Shown here piece by piece: positions 1 to 9,183 of a stretch of 64,000 bases of DNA. Source of the stretch: Panagrolaimus kolymaensis (lineage: Eukaryota > Nematoda > Chromadorea > Rhabditida > Panagrolaimidae); assembly GCA_028622995.1 (NCBI GenBank), contig JAJQJQ010000002.1:6324001-6388000 (forward strand), in the 5' to 3' direction. Every line of letters starts with the position of its first letter. The stretch's first letter is position 1. A model generated the notes under the pieces. The model was given only the letters and a program-made list of their open reading frames with translations. It searched no databases and was not told where the DNA came from. The position numbers and the translations under genes are program-made.

Positions 1-79
1 TCGCTGATTTTAATCATACTTTTGATTTATTTTTAACATTATATTAAATTTTTGTAAACTTATTTTTTTACTTTAAAAA

Positions 80-360
80 ATGTCAGCTTCTATTAAAATA
101 TGTCTTAAAAATAGTCTGAAAAAGGGAGATGAGGATAATCTTTTAAAAGCTGAAGTTGAATATGAAAATTTTATGCAGCCGTCGTCGTCCATGTTTGTCA
201 ATGACAACAAAAAATTCGCTGAAAAAATACTAAAAGTAAGTTTCGAACTTTATTTGTGGATTTGTTAAATTAAAATAAATATTTCCAGGGAATAATAACA
301 TGGATTAAAGAGCCAAACAAAAATGAATATCGAAATTGCTTTCCAATGAGTTATATTTAA
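80..360 (+). CDS. small two-exon protein, unknown
   Basis: Two exons, 80-235 and 289-360, separated by a 53-base intron with GTAAG donor and TTTCCAG acceptor, join in phase 0 to give a 75-residue protein. It is charged and Lys-rich, with no signal peptide, membrane segment or recognisable domain; the C-terminal part contains a Trp and a single Cys. The canonical intron and clean frame argue for a real gene. I do not recognise the family. It lies head-to-tail upstream of the serpin gene with about 470 bases between them, and its own promoter would extend off the left edge of the window. Confidence 0.5.
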
Positions 361-828
361 AATCCTGATTTTCTAAATTTTCAAAACCCCATTATTTGTA
401 ATTATTTGCAAAAATCTTATTTTTTATTTATGTGTAAATAATTGTTACTTTTTTATTGAATGAATTTTTTATAACTTGGCTTCTTTCATAAAAGCTTTTT
501 TATCCAAGTTTTTTTTGCAACAATTGCGGAGGAGGCTATTGGGTGACATTCTAGGGTGATCAAGACATTAACAAAGCTTGCAGTGGCTATGCAACATATG
601 TTTTGCTCTTTCGAAAGCGAATGACCGATTTGTTATTAGTGATTTTGTTTGTCCGCGATAAAACAAAATGAAAGAAGAAATCCAAAATAACTTTTAAAAA
701 ACACTGACATCATTAAATTGTTTTGCTTTCTATCTTTATCTTCAAATCTTTTTTTTAAGAAAAAAAATATTAACAGTTATCCGCTGTATTTCAAAGTGAT
801 CAAACTGCTATCAGCGAGTTTTTGATTT
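361..828. other. intergenic, AT-rich
   Basis: No ORF or RNA gene is recognisable. Near the right end there are GATA-type motifs (CTTTATC and GTTATC around 733-781) and a GATCAAACTGCTATC stretch that resembles sequence upstream of the serpin pseudogene and the acid phosphatase. Confidence 0.5.
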
Positions 829-2275
829 ATGAATTTCGTGATCCCTTTTTTGTTTATTTTTTATTTACAGATGTCTTTCGAAATTCACGCAGATTTTGCT
901 TCCAAATTTTTTTCATTATTGGATAATGCTGCCTCGAAATCAGTAATATTTTCTCCTTCTTCAATTTTGAATGGCCTTGTATTAGCTTATGTTGGAGCTC
1001 GAAATGAAACTGCTAAAGAAATATCAGAAATTATTGGCAAAGGTGCATAAAAAAAGTCTGCATAATTTTTTTTTAAAGTTACCAATTTTAGGAAAAACAA
1101 AAGATGAAATCATTCAAGTTTATTCCAATTCGTTAAACCACCATAAAGAAAGAGAAAACACAAAACAGAATAAAATAAAAGTCACATTCGCTAATCAACT
1201 TTTTGTTTCGAAGAACCAAAAATTGTTGCCTAAATTTTGTGAGATTATGGAAAAAAGTTTTAATGGAGCTTTTCAACAAATTGATTTTAATAGCCAAGAA
1301 AAAGCTGCTGAAGTGAGTGAAACCTAGAAGTTGATTAAATATGCAACAGGGCGTTTGTTTCAGGAAATAAACAAATTTGTTAAAAAAGCAACCAAGGAAT
1401 TAATTAAAGAAGTTTTAACTTCAGATCAAATTAACGAGGATACCCATTTAGTGATAATAAATGCTTTACATTTTATTGCGCCATGGAATAGCGCTCTCAC
1501 AAGAGAAAATAAAAAACGAACTTTTAAATCCAATCCACCGAGAAAGATAGAATTTATGAAAGAACTTTTATCAAGTTCATCAAGATGGAATTATATTGAA
1601 AATGAGGAATATCAAGTTTTGGGAATTCCATATAAAGGTTATAAAACTTGGATGTATTTTGTTTTGCCACATGAACATGATGGTTTATCAAAGCTGTTGG
1701 AAAAAATGAATGCAACCAGTTTCCGAGAATGGACTAAAAGGTTTTCTTCTTTACCAATTTTATAAAAACTTTTATCTCGTAACAAAAGTTTAATCAAATT
1801 TAAAAAATAATTAGCTTACATTTTTTTCGCCTAAAAACTTCGCAAATTTTTAGAAGTCCTAATCCTGATATGAATGTTTCTCTCCCAATAATGAATATTG
1901 AAAGCAGCTATGACTTAAATGATAAATTAAAAGCTCTTGGAATTAAGCAAGCTTTTACAAATGCTGCAGATTTTAATGAAATTTCTAATCCATCATTAAA
2001 AATTGAAAAAGTTATTCATAAAGCTGTTATCAAAGTGAGATTTCTTTGTGAATTATAAATACATATTTTATTTTGGCATTTTTTAGGTTGATGAACAAAG
2101 AACTGAAGCCAGTAGTGTCACAATAATACAAATGGTGGCACGTTCAGGCCCTCATTACTCTTTCCATGCTGATCATCCATTCCTTTATTTCATTACAACA
2201 GGCGAAGAAAAAACTGTGATAAACAAAAAGACTTTCACATCATTTGAAATTTTATTTGCTGGAACTTTTTGTTGA
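829..2275 (+). CDS. serpin (serine/cysteine protease inhibitor family)
   Basis: Five exons (829-1042, 1092-1312, 1364-1740, 1854-2034, 2087-2275) join without frame breaks into about 393 residues, the usual serpin length. Early serpin signature VIFSPSSI is near the N-terminus, the breach/F-sheet NALHF and the closing HADHPFLYFI and ILFAGTF strands are in place. The hinge of the reactive loop reads VDEQRTEASSV; the usual Gly at P15 is Arg. The start is uncertain. ATG at 829 would give a hydrophobic leader, but ATG at 871 lies directly after TTATTTACAG, a good trans-splice acceptor, and would give an intracellular-type serpin of 379 residues. A degraded copy of exons 2-3 lies at 5.66 kb. Inhibition, and which protease is targeted, cannot be told from the sequence. 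Confidence 0.88.
862..871 (+). promoter_or_regulatory. probable trans-splice acceptor of the serpin
   Basis: TATTTACAG immediately precedes ATG at 871. A 3' splice site without a credible upstream coding donor is the pattern of spliced-leader addition in nematodes. It favours 871 over 829 as start. Confidence 0.5.
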
Positions 2276-2781
2276 AATTTGATGAACTAGCATTTTGGGA
2301 AACCGATTTTTTTTGTTTAGTTGCATTTTTTCCTTAACTTTGCGTTTTTGTTTTTACTTTTTTGTTCAATTCTAAAAATAATGATGATGATGCATGATTT
2401 TTTTTTCTCTCGAAAAACTTACTTTTATCGTCGTTGATTCAATTTACTCTTTCTTTAAAAAATTTATCATAAATTCATTCGTGAACTCAACGTTTATTGA
2501 AATAAAATGAAAAATATTTTTTAAAAGACATGATTCTAAAATATTAAAAAACAAATTTTAACCTTAAAAGCATTTTTTATTTTGATATTGAAATTCATCA
2601 TTCATAACTTTCCGTTTATGTAAAACGTTGTAGCTTTTTTATGTTGTTTTTTAAAGAATGTTTTTTGATTTTATTATTTAAAAACAAAATGTTTTACTTT
2701 TTGCTGAAAAAATGCTTAAAACGTTTTCATCAATTTAAAAAAAGTACAAAGGTTTCATTCGACCTTTAAATTCGATTGAAG
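2276..2781. other. intergenic between serpin and crystallin-like gene
   Basis: AT-rich 3' UTR and spacer with AATAAA-like signals (for example AATAAAATG near 2500). No gene seen. Confidence 0.5.
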
Positions 2782-3390
2782 ATGAAAGTTGCTTTTCTCA
2801 TTTTTTTCTGCCTTGGCTTAACTGTCGATGCAAGTTTGATTCAATTCAAATTATTCCGGGATTATAAAAGATTTGCCGATTATGTTAAAATTTTTACCAT
2901 TTATCCCGAAAATGCCTGCCAAAATTTGGTTAATTTCAATGACACCGCAAGCTCATTCCAAGTGTTTGAAAATGATTGCATAGAAATTTTTGATCTTGAT
3001 GAATGCCAAGGAGCTCGTCGAATGCTTAAAAATAATTGCACTGGTTATCCATCTGACAAATATTGTTGTGACGATGGAGAATATGGAACATGCAATTTTA
3101 ATGATAAAGCTAGTAGTTACAAAGCTTGCGAATTATCTCCATCATACATGGAATCCACAATTCTTCCAACAACTACTACTACCACCACTTCAACTCGCGC
3201 TCCACTACAAAATGTAACATCGATGGAATCCATAATTCTTCCAATTACTACTACCACTTCAACTCGCGCTCCACTTCAAAATGTAACATCGCTTCCTCCA
3301 ATTATTGAAACGTACCAAAACGAATCCAACTCTGCTATCCTTAATTTTGTTTCATTCAGTTTTATTGCCATCATTATGCCTCTTTTGTAA
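2782..3390 (+). CDS. secreted beta/gamma-crystallin-like protein, probably GPI-anchored
   Basis: A single uninterrupted exon of 202 residues. Residues 1-18 form a signal peptide ending DAS. The Cys-rich part (about 40-125) contains NFNDTASSFQV and, later, FNDKASSYKAC; the pattern [F]ND.ASS is the calcium-site signature of beta/gamma-crystallin-type Greek-key motifs, with Cys residues suited to disulfides. A Thr/Ser stalk follows, in which a unit of about 24 residues (MES.ILP - poly-Thr - STRAPLQNVTS) is repeated twice with NVTS glycosylation sites. The last 20 residues are hydrophobic and end with no basic tail, as in a GPI-anchor signal. Likely an extracellular surface protein. The crystallin-like assignment rests on short motifs only. 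Confidence 0.65.
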   Translation: MKVAFLIFFCLGLTVDASLIQFKLFRDYKRFADYVKIFTIYPENACQNLVNFNDTASSFQVFENDCIEIFDLDECQGARRMLKNNCTGYPSDKYCCDDGEYGTCNFNDKASSYKACELSPSYMESTILPTTTTTTTSTRAPLQNVTSMESIILPITTTTSTRAPLQNVTSLPPIIETYQNESNSAILNFVSFSFIAIIMPLL

Positions 3391-3618
3391 TTTAAACTTA
3401 AATAAAGCTTTAACCCTCGCTTTTTTTTAAATTTTTTTTCAACCATTTTTAAAATTATTAAGGCTCCGGGAAAGGAGAAGCAAAAAAGTATATCTCGAAC
3501 TAAAACTTTCAAATTCGCAGAATTTTTTTCCTTCAAAAGCTGTAATAAAAAGAAGGAATAAAAATCTTTAATTTATTAACTCAAATTACAAATACTTTAT
3601 CACAAAAAGAAATTTATA

Positions 3619-4021
3619 TTAATCATGTTTTTGAAGATTTTCACGTAATTTTTTAACAGAGCTTTTGATTTTTTCAAGTTTTGCTTTTCTAGTAGGATCA
3701 GTTGAACAAAATTTTTCCAAAGCATTCATATGACGTTCAATACGATCAAGCCGAGTTTTTTCTTCAAGCCGAATTTTTTTAGCCAAATTGACTTCATTTT
3801 TAACATAAATCACAACTAAAAATGAAATATTTTTTTTACTATAAAAACTATCAAACAATAAGGCTAAATTATTGGAGCGCTCTTTTTAATAATCTTCCCA
3901 AACATTCACACTTACTTGAATTAGGTTTGATTTGTTTATCATGACCAAACAACGATCCATCATCGGTGCCATAAACTTTGCCATCTTTATAAAATTGAAC
4001 TTTTTTGTTTTTTGCGTCCAT
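3619..4021 (-). CDS. small coiled-coil protein, unknown
   Basis: Two exons on the reverse strand: 4021-3916 (phase 1 end, donor GTAAGTG) and 3815-3619, giving 100 residues. The N-terminal half is hydrophilic (FYKDGKVYGTDDGSLFGH); the C-terminal half is Lys/Glu/Leu-rich with heptad-like spacing, predicted coiled coil. A second acceptor at 3864-3865 would start the last exon at 3863 and add 16 residues in the same frame, so two isoforms are possible. The family is not recognised. It is convergent with the crystallin-like gene, whose end is 228 bases away. Confidence 0.6.
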
Positions 4022-4760
4022 GGTTTTCAACGATGATTAAAGCGAGAATTAAAACGTTTTTTTAATTTATAAAAAATGGATTATTAACTACTTTTTTAAA
4101 TGGAAAATGTTTTCAAAAATTTCCATATTTGATACTTTATAATTTTTTGATATTTACTTGCCATTGATTAGCAATAAGTCATAAATGTGCGGTAATATGC
4201 CTAAACATTATTGGTATTAGGTTGTTTTTCGATGGAATATTCATGGTTTCCTTAAATAATGAAAACGTCGTTTTTATGAAAAATTTATAAAAAAAAGTTT
4301 ATAGCCCCATAATGAAAAAATAAACGCTTTTTCAAAAAAAAAAGTTTGGGTGTTGCCGTGTGAAATACAAAAAAAAAAACAGGATATCGCAGAAAGATTT
4401 TTAAGAAAATAAGGTTAATTTTCAGAAACACCTATTTCATGGTTGCTTTCTGAATTATTTTAAATAAAAATATAGTGAAACACTGCTTATAAAAAAAAGA
4501 ATTTTGCAAGAGCAAAAAAAGGAAGAAGAAAAATTTCTTTACTTGGGAGCTCTTTGCCAGACTTGAGGTTAAAAAGAAAAGACTCAAAGCAGCATGTTTT
4601 TTGATTCTGTTTTACTCCATTTTAGTTTGAAAAATAAATGATGAAGATGATACAACTCAATGGATGTAACAATTTGGTGAAATTATTTCAAGTAAACGAC
4701 ATCAATATAAAGTTAGTTTTTTTATTTTCCTTTTTCTTCCCTTTTAAAACGTTTCATCTT
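4022..4760. other. intergenic, no gene seen
   Basis: AT-rich with several oligo-A runs and stop codons in all frames. The last 100 bases may contain more of the adjoining kinase relic, but nothing is alignable by eye. Confidence 0.4.
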
Positions 4761-4764
4761 TTAG

Positions 4765-5040
4765 GTATCAAAACTGCTGTTTGAAACAATGGATTTGGAG
4801 CTGTTTATCATATCGCTCAAATGAAAATCAAATGTTTTTTATGAAATATGAAAGCCATGACGGTTAAGAAATAAGTGAGTTTTTTATATGTCCTCCCATT
4901 AAATCATTGAGATATTTTTTAGGTATTATCAATGGATCTCAAAACCACCATGGAGCCTTCTTGATTCGACCGCCATATTTTTGTTGTTTTGGATCGCCGC
5001 AAAGTTCCTGAAAGATTTTGTTTTTATGGAAGAAATTTTT
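4765..5040 (+). pseudogene. CK1/TTBK-like protein kinase relic
   Basis: Fragments of a casein-kinase-1-type N-lobe survive in shifting frames. The glycine-loop-like GFGAVYHIAQMK is at 4788-4823, then in another frame FFMKYESHDG (the ALK.ES region containing the catalytic Lys) at 4835-4864. After a likely old intron ending TTTTTTAG at 4922 comes LDRRKVPERFCF, which resembles the CK1 strand that precedes the hinge. Stops and frame changes interrupt all of them and no C-lobe is present. CK1/TTBK-like kinases are greatly expanded in nematodes, so a dead member is expected. A working kinase is ruled out by the breaks. Confidence 0.6.
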
Positions 5041-5067
5041 TTATTTTGTTAGTTATCTTTGTGGTTT

Positions 5068-5295
5068 TTTTTTGTTTTGTTTATTACTTTGTGGTTTAAA
5101 AAAAAGGTTAGCCATCATGAAAGGCAAATGCCTTTCATTTTGACTAACCTAGCATTTTTGTATTTTTTTGTATTTTTTTTTGTTTTGTTTATTACTTTGT
5201 GGTTTAAAAAAGGTTAGTCATAATGAAAGGCCTGCTTCTTTCATTATGGCTAACCTACTTTCATTTTTGTATTTTTTTGTATTTTTTTTGTTTGT
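5068..5295. repeat. two tandem 106-base units, each with an inverted repeat
   Basis: Each unit runs from a TTTGTTTTGTTTATTACTTTG stretch through a hairpin to CATTTTTGTATTTTTTTG. Hairpin 1 (5105-5150) pairs AGGTTAGCCATCATGAAAGGC with its near-complement across a 4-base loop. Hairpin 2 (5211-5256) has the same arms, and each arm differs slightly from its partner. The period between hairpins is 106 bases. Confidence 0.85.
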
Positions 5296-5657
5296 AAAAT
5301 AAATAATTTTTTTTTGTTAAACTTTCTCTTATTACAACAAACCATAATTTATTTTGGAATAGCAGGATTAATTTATTGTTTTGAATTTCGAATTACTGTG
5401 AAATTATATCCTCATTTTCTTTTATTCTAATATGTATTTTATCTTTGATTTTTTTTATGCAGAAGCTATTCTGAATTTTGAAACCTGTAGAAAATCGACA
5501 TACTTTATAGCTCTTTTGTTCAACAAAACTGACACATTAATATTAATGTAGTTTAATTTTAACCGATTAAATTGCACTTATCACAGGGTTTTTCTTTACA
5601 AGCTTTTATCAAGATAAAGGATTTGGAAACTTTTAAAATAAAGTTAACTATTTAGAA
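5296..5657. other. spacer with promoter-like sequence of a dead serpin
   Basis: No gene. The segment 5568-5625 (AAATTGCAC...CAAGCTTTTATCAAGA) is similar to the segment upstream of the acid phosphatase at 6831-6874 and contains a GATA-type TTATCA site. Confidence 0.5.
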
Positions 5658-6010
5658 AAAAACAAAGGATGAAATCCATTGAAGTTTACTCCAATTCGTT
5701 AAACCACCATAAAGAAAGGGAAAGCACAAAGCAGAGTAAAATAAAAGTCACATTCGCTAATCAACTTTTTGTTTCGAAGAACCAAAAATTGTTGCCTAAA
5801 TTTTATGAAATAATGGAGAAAAACTTTCATGGAAGTTTTCAACGAATTCATTTTAATAACAAAATAAATGCTGCTGAAGTAAGTGACTTATTGACGAAAG
5901 TGCAAATAAATAACGACATTTAATTCGGGAAATTAGCAACTTTGTTTAAAAAGCGGAATTAATCAATGAAGTTTTAACTCCAACTCAAATTGACGGGTAT
6001 GATTCTGCCA
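5658..6010 (+). pseudogene. serpin pseudogene fragment
   Basis: 5658-5880 is a near copy of exon 2 of the intact serpin (same NSLNHHKERE and VTFANQLFVSKNQKLLPKF stretches), including the exon end AAATGCTGCTGAA followed by GTAAGTGA. The piece at 5930-6010 corresponds to the start of exon 3 (ISNFV, then KAELINEVLTPTQID) but carries a stop and lacks bases. Nothing matching exons 1, 4 or 5 follows, so it is truncated at both ends. It probably arose by local duplication; the better preservation of exon 2 suggests the event was fairly recent. Confidence 0.85.
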
Positions 6011-6125
6011 GAAAAGGGCCGAATCTAAAAAGGCCGAATGGAGAAGAGGACCGACTAACGAAGGCCGCAAGGAGAAAAGGGCCGAAAAATTAGGGACAAA
6101 TGGAGAAGAGGGCCGAATCTTTTTT
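6011..6125. repeat. degenerate GGCCGAA minisatellite
   Basis: About seven imperfect units of 13-17 bases built around GGCCGAA with GGAGAAGAG between them. It abuts the broken end of the serpin pseudogene and is much richer in G+C than its surroundings. Confidence 0.7.
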
Positions 6126-6215
6126 TCTTTACCAACATAATTTTAATATTCTTTCTCAAGATTGAAAGATACTCGTTCAATGACTTTAAAGAATTTCTTA
6201 ATGTTTTCTACCGTT

Positions 6216-6509
6216 TTAAACCAAAGCTAACCAGTGAAAACATTTATACCATGGTCGATATGGCTGAATTTCATCTTTGTTCAACCATCGTTCAGAAAAC
6301 ATCGTAGCAAAAGGCTTCGACAAACCAGCTAACATATGTTTATGAGCATGGAGTTTCTAAAAAAACAAAAGTTATATCAAGCAAAGCTAAAATAAAAGAC
6401 ATACCTCATCTCCACATTGAAGAATTACGTCGAAATGACCATTTTCAATATCTTGAGAAAAAAAAGTTTCGAATCGCTTTGATTTGAATTGATCAAACGT
6501 TTCTCCCAT
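6216..6509 (-). pseudogene. truncated BTB/POZ-domain gene
   Basis: Reverse-strand exons 6509-6405 and 6356-6216 are joined by a 48-base intron. They encode MGETFDQF...IENGHFDVILQCGDE followed by KLHAHKHMLAGLSKPF and ATMFSERW, the first half of a BTB domain (DV.L..G...HAHK..LA..S..F..MF). After the acidic KDEI the similarity is lost and the frame stops after 82 residues, whereas a BTB fold needs about 100-110. The neighbouring serpin and kinase relics make a dead fragment more likely than a short functional protein. Confidence 0.6.
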
Positions 6510-6993
6510 TTTTGAAGCAAATTAAACTGCAAGAGATCAAAAATAAACTTTGAAAAAATTCGAAAAAATGAGTATCAAAAAATGAAAATAAAAAACCGAT
6601 ATGCAAAAATTTCCACGTTCCATGATAAAAATGCATTTGTGTTACTTTCAAAATTTTAACAAAAATTTTTTTTATTCAAATATGCAGCGAATTTGGATTT
6701 TTTGTTATACTGGAGGGAAGTAAATTGAATTTTGAATATGAAAAAAAAGTTGTCAAATTTTGTGTTTTTTTATTCGACTTTGGATGGATGATGATTCGTT
6801 AACATTTGATTATGTTTAGTTTAAATGATCAAATTGCACGTACTAAAAATTCTTTTTGCAAGCTGTTATCAAGAGAGGGGATTACAATGAAAACTAAAAA
6901 CACGATAAGAATATAAGAAAAGCAAAATACAGGAAAAAGTTCATTGCTTTGAAAAAAAATTGTTTCAAAAACTTTCAAAGAAAAAAAGTGAAG
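6510..6993. other. acid phosphatase 5' region
   Basis: No gene. Contains the AAATTGCAC...CAAGCTGTTATCAAGA segment (6831-6874), shared with the region upstream of the serpin pseudogene. Its TTATCA is a GATA-factor-type site. Confidence 0.5.
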
Positions 6994-8516
6994 ATGCAAA
7001 AAATTGTTTTTTTAGTTTGCTCCTTTTTGCTTCTTCAATTAACTTTTGCAGATAAATTGTTACAAATACAAACAGTAACATTTTTGAGTAATTTAGTCCG
7101 ATGAAAATTATTTTAGGTTTGTCGACATGGTGATCGAGCCCCAGAAGGCACATATAAAAATGATCCATATCAAGCTGATTTTTGGCCGATGGGTTGGGGA
7201 GAATTAACCACCGTAATCTTTAATTAAAAATTAGCTTAATCCAAAATGGTAAGTTTCAGATTGGAATGGAGCAACATTTTATTCAAGGAACAAAACTTCG
7301 AGAAAAATATATTGATAAACTTCAACTTTTGCCTTCAAAATATGCTTCGAAATATGTAAACTTGCTGCACCTAGAATCATTAAAGCCAATAGAAAATTTT
7401 AGATTTATGCTCGATCAGATGATTCCACGAGAACTATAATGTCAGCGATGTCCATTCTTACTGGCTTTTATTCAAAATCAAATGGAACTCATCCGGATCT
7501 TCCAAATTGGCCAAATAATTTTTCACCCATTCCCGTTCATAATGTTGAGCATTCAACTGATCATGTAAGCCTTTATTGAAGCTACCTAAAAATAAACAAA
7601 GTTGTTTCAGTTAATCAATGCCCATGCAAAATGTGAAAGATCCACATTCCTTCGGGATGCTCAACTTGCGGATGAAAAGTTTTTGGAATATGTTGCAACC
7701 ATGCTTGTTAGTTGCTTTGATGCAAAACGTTTTTGAAAAAACTGTTTTTCAGCCTTATCTTGAAAAGGTTGCTGAACAAACGGGTGATCCACCAACAGAT
7801 TTTAAAAGTTTTGGAAATGCTTTTGATGCAATTTATATTGAAAAACAGCATAATTTAACTATGCCTGATTGGATCACGGATGATGTTTATGAGCATTTAT
7901 TAAATTTTAGTTATTCTTTAATTGACATTATGAATGGAGCTCCTGGATATGGAAGGCAAGAAAATACGGAATTAATCATGCTTGAAGGTGGAGTTTTACT
8001 TAATGAAATGATTGGAAATATGGAAAATGCTATAAAAGGTGGAAACAAAAAATATCATCTTTATTCAGGAGTTTGTTACCAAGATTTTTTAAAGTAATTA
8101 GTTCCAGCAAATTTCAGCATGACACTACCATCGCTGCTCATTTACGGGCTTTTGGTGCCAAAGAAGGAGCTTTAGGAATTATTACTCCACAATTTGCTTC
8201 ATTCAGCATTGTTGAACTTTGGAATGGTGATGATGGAAAACCATATGTCAAAGTAATTCTTTAAAAAAATTATTATTCTATTATTCAAGTTTAAATTTGC
8301 AGTTATGGTTTTCTGACAACTCCACAGTACCATTCCGAGACATCACCCAATATATCAGTGGTTGTGGAAACAAAGATCAATGTGACTTTGAACAATTTAA
8401 AATTCGAAGTCAAAATTATACTGCAACACCAGAAAATATTGTTGAAGTAAGGAAATTTTTAAAAGCCAAAAAGATTTTTTTAAATGTTTTGTTTTCAGAG
8501 ATGCGATAAACTTTGA
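6994..8516 (+). CDS. secreted histidine acid phosphatase
   Basis: Nine exons (6994-7074, 7117-7212, 7260-7355, 7403-7564, 7611-7706, 7753-8070, 8118-8252, 8303-8446, 8499-8516) give 381 intact residues, close to the family's usual length. The signal peptide is residues 1-17. The catalytic RHGDRAP motif (phosphate-binding Arg30, nucleophile His31) follows at 30-36, and the proton-donor HD pair is His284-Asp285 in HDTTIAAHLRAFG. The enzyme hydrolyses phosphomonoesters at acid pH, probably in a secretory, lysosomal or gut-lumen compartment. All introns except the last group are phase 0 and under 55 bases. The upstream GATA-type motif would fit intestinal expression, as for known nematode acid phosphatases; that is inference. 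Confidence 0.93.
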
Positions 8517-8679
8517 AAGATTTTTTGATGATAAATGATTTTTTTTCTTTCACAAGCACGTTGACTTCAAATAAATTTTTTCCAGCGGTCGAACATTTTT
8601 TCTCTCTCTTTTTTTTCATTTTTCGAAGCAACAGCTATTGAAAAAATGAAATGAAAAAATACGTTGAAAGAGTGTGTCT

Positions 8680-8770
8680 CTTTTCGTTTCTCGCTCATAT
8701 TTGCTTTCAACTTTAGTCATCTTTTATATTTGGTAGCTCGAATAAAAGCGATATTGATTTTCTTCTATTT
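8680..8770 (+). promoter_or_regulatory. Pol III type 3 promoter of ncRNA 1
   Basis: A CTCGCTCATATTTG block (about 8689) and a TATA-like CTCGAATAAAAG block (about 8737) precede the RNA by roughly 80 and 30 bases. The same two blocks occur at the same spacing (50 bases apart) before ncRNA 2. Confidence 0.65.
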
Positions 8771-8836
8771 CGTGGTCCGAAGTTATCGGGTTATCAGTCA
8801 AAATTTCCCCGGTAACAATCCTTGACTACACTTTTT
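8771..8836 (+). ncRNA. Y RNA / stem-bulge RNA-like gene 1
   Basis: The 5' end CGTGGTCCGAAGTTATCGGG resembles the GGUCCGAAG...GUUAUC 5' strand of Y RNAs. The 3' end CCCCGGTAACAATCCTTGAC, then TACAC and a T-run, resembles the Y RNA 3' strand ending CUUGAC. GTTATCGGG pairs with CCCGGTAAC, and the outer GTGGTC can pair with GACTACAC around the bulge. Oligo-T at 8832-8836 is a Pol III terminator. The loop is very short (about 65 bases in all), as in nematode sbRNAs. Y RNAs bind Ro60 and are linked to RNA quality control and initiation of DNA replication. Family assignment comes from remembered consensus plus fold. Confidence 0.68.
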
Positions 8837-9092
8837 GTTCCTTTTTTAACAGTGTTTGCCTTAAATTTTTTTACAAAAAAAATTATTTCGAAATATTTTT
8901 TTTCAAAAGCACTAAATTTTAGTTGCAACAAGGTGTTATGAATGCAATCTAACGTTGAACAATATTAGAAAGTTGTCCAAAAATTTGATTATTTCACGCG
9001 CGTTAGAGGAAAAGGTAACACTAACTCCAAAAGAATCTTGGTTTTAGAAAGGCACAAAAAAATATAAAAAATGCCACTAAAAAAGAGTATGT

Positions 9093-9183
9093 CTTTTTAT
9101 ATCTCGCTCATATTTGTTTTTGTATTTTGTCTTTATTGGCATTTGAACGCTCGAATAAAAACATCGTTGATCTTTTCCTTTTT
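9093..9183 (+). promoter_or_regulatory. Pol III type 3 promoter of ncRNA 2
   Basis: CTCGCTCATATTTG (about 9103) and CTCGAATAAAAACATCG (about 9150) repeat the arrangement found upstream of ncRNA 1. Confidence 0.65.

Noticed and set aside
1313..1363. In-frame stop in the serpin after exon 2
   Set aside because: The stop lies in a 51-base intron with GTGAGT donor and TTTCAG acceptor; joining restores AAEEINKFV.
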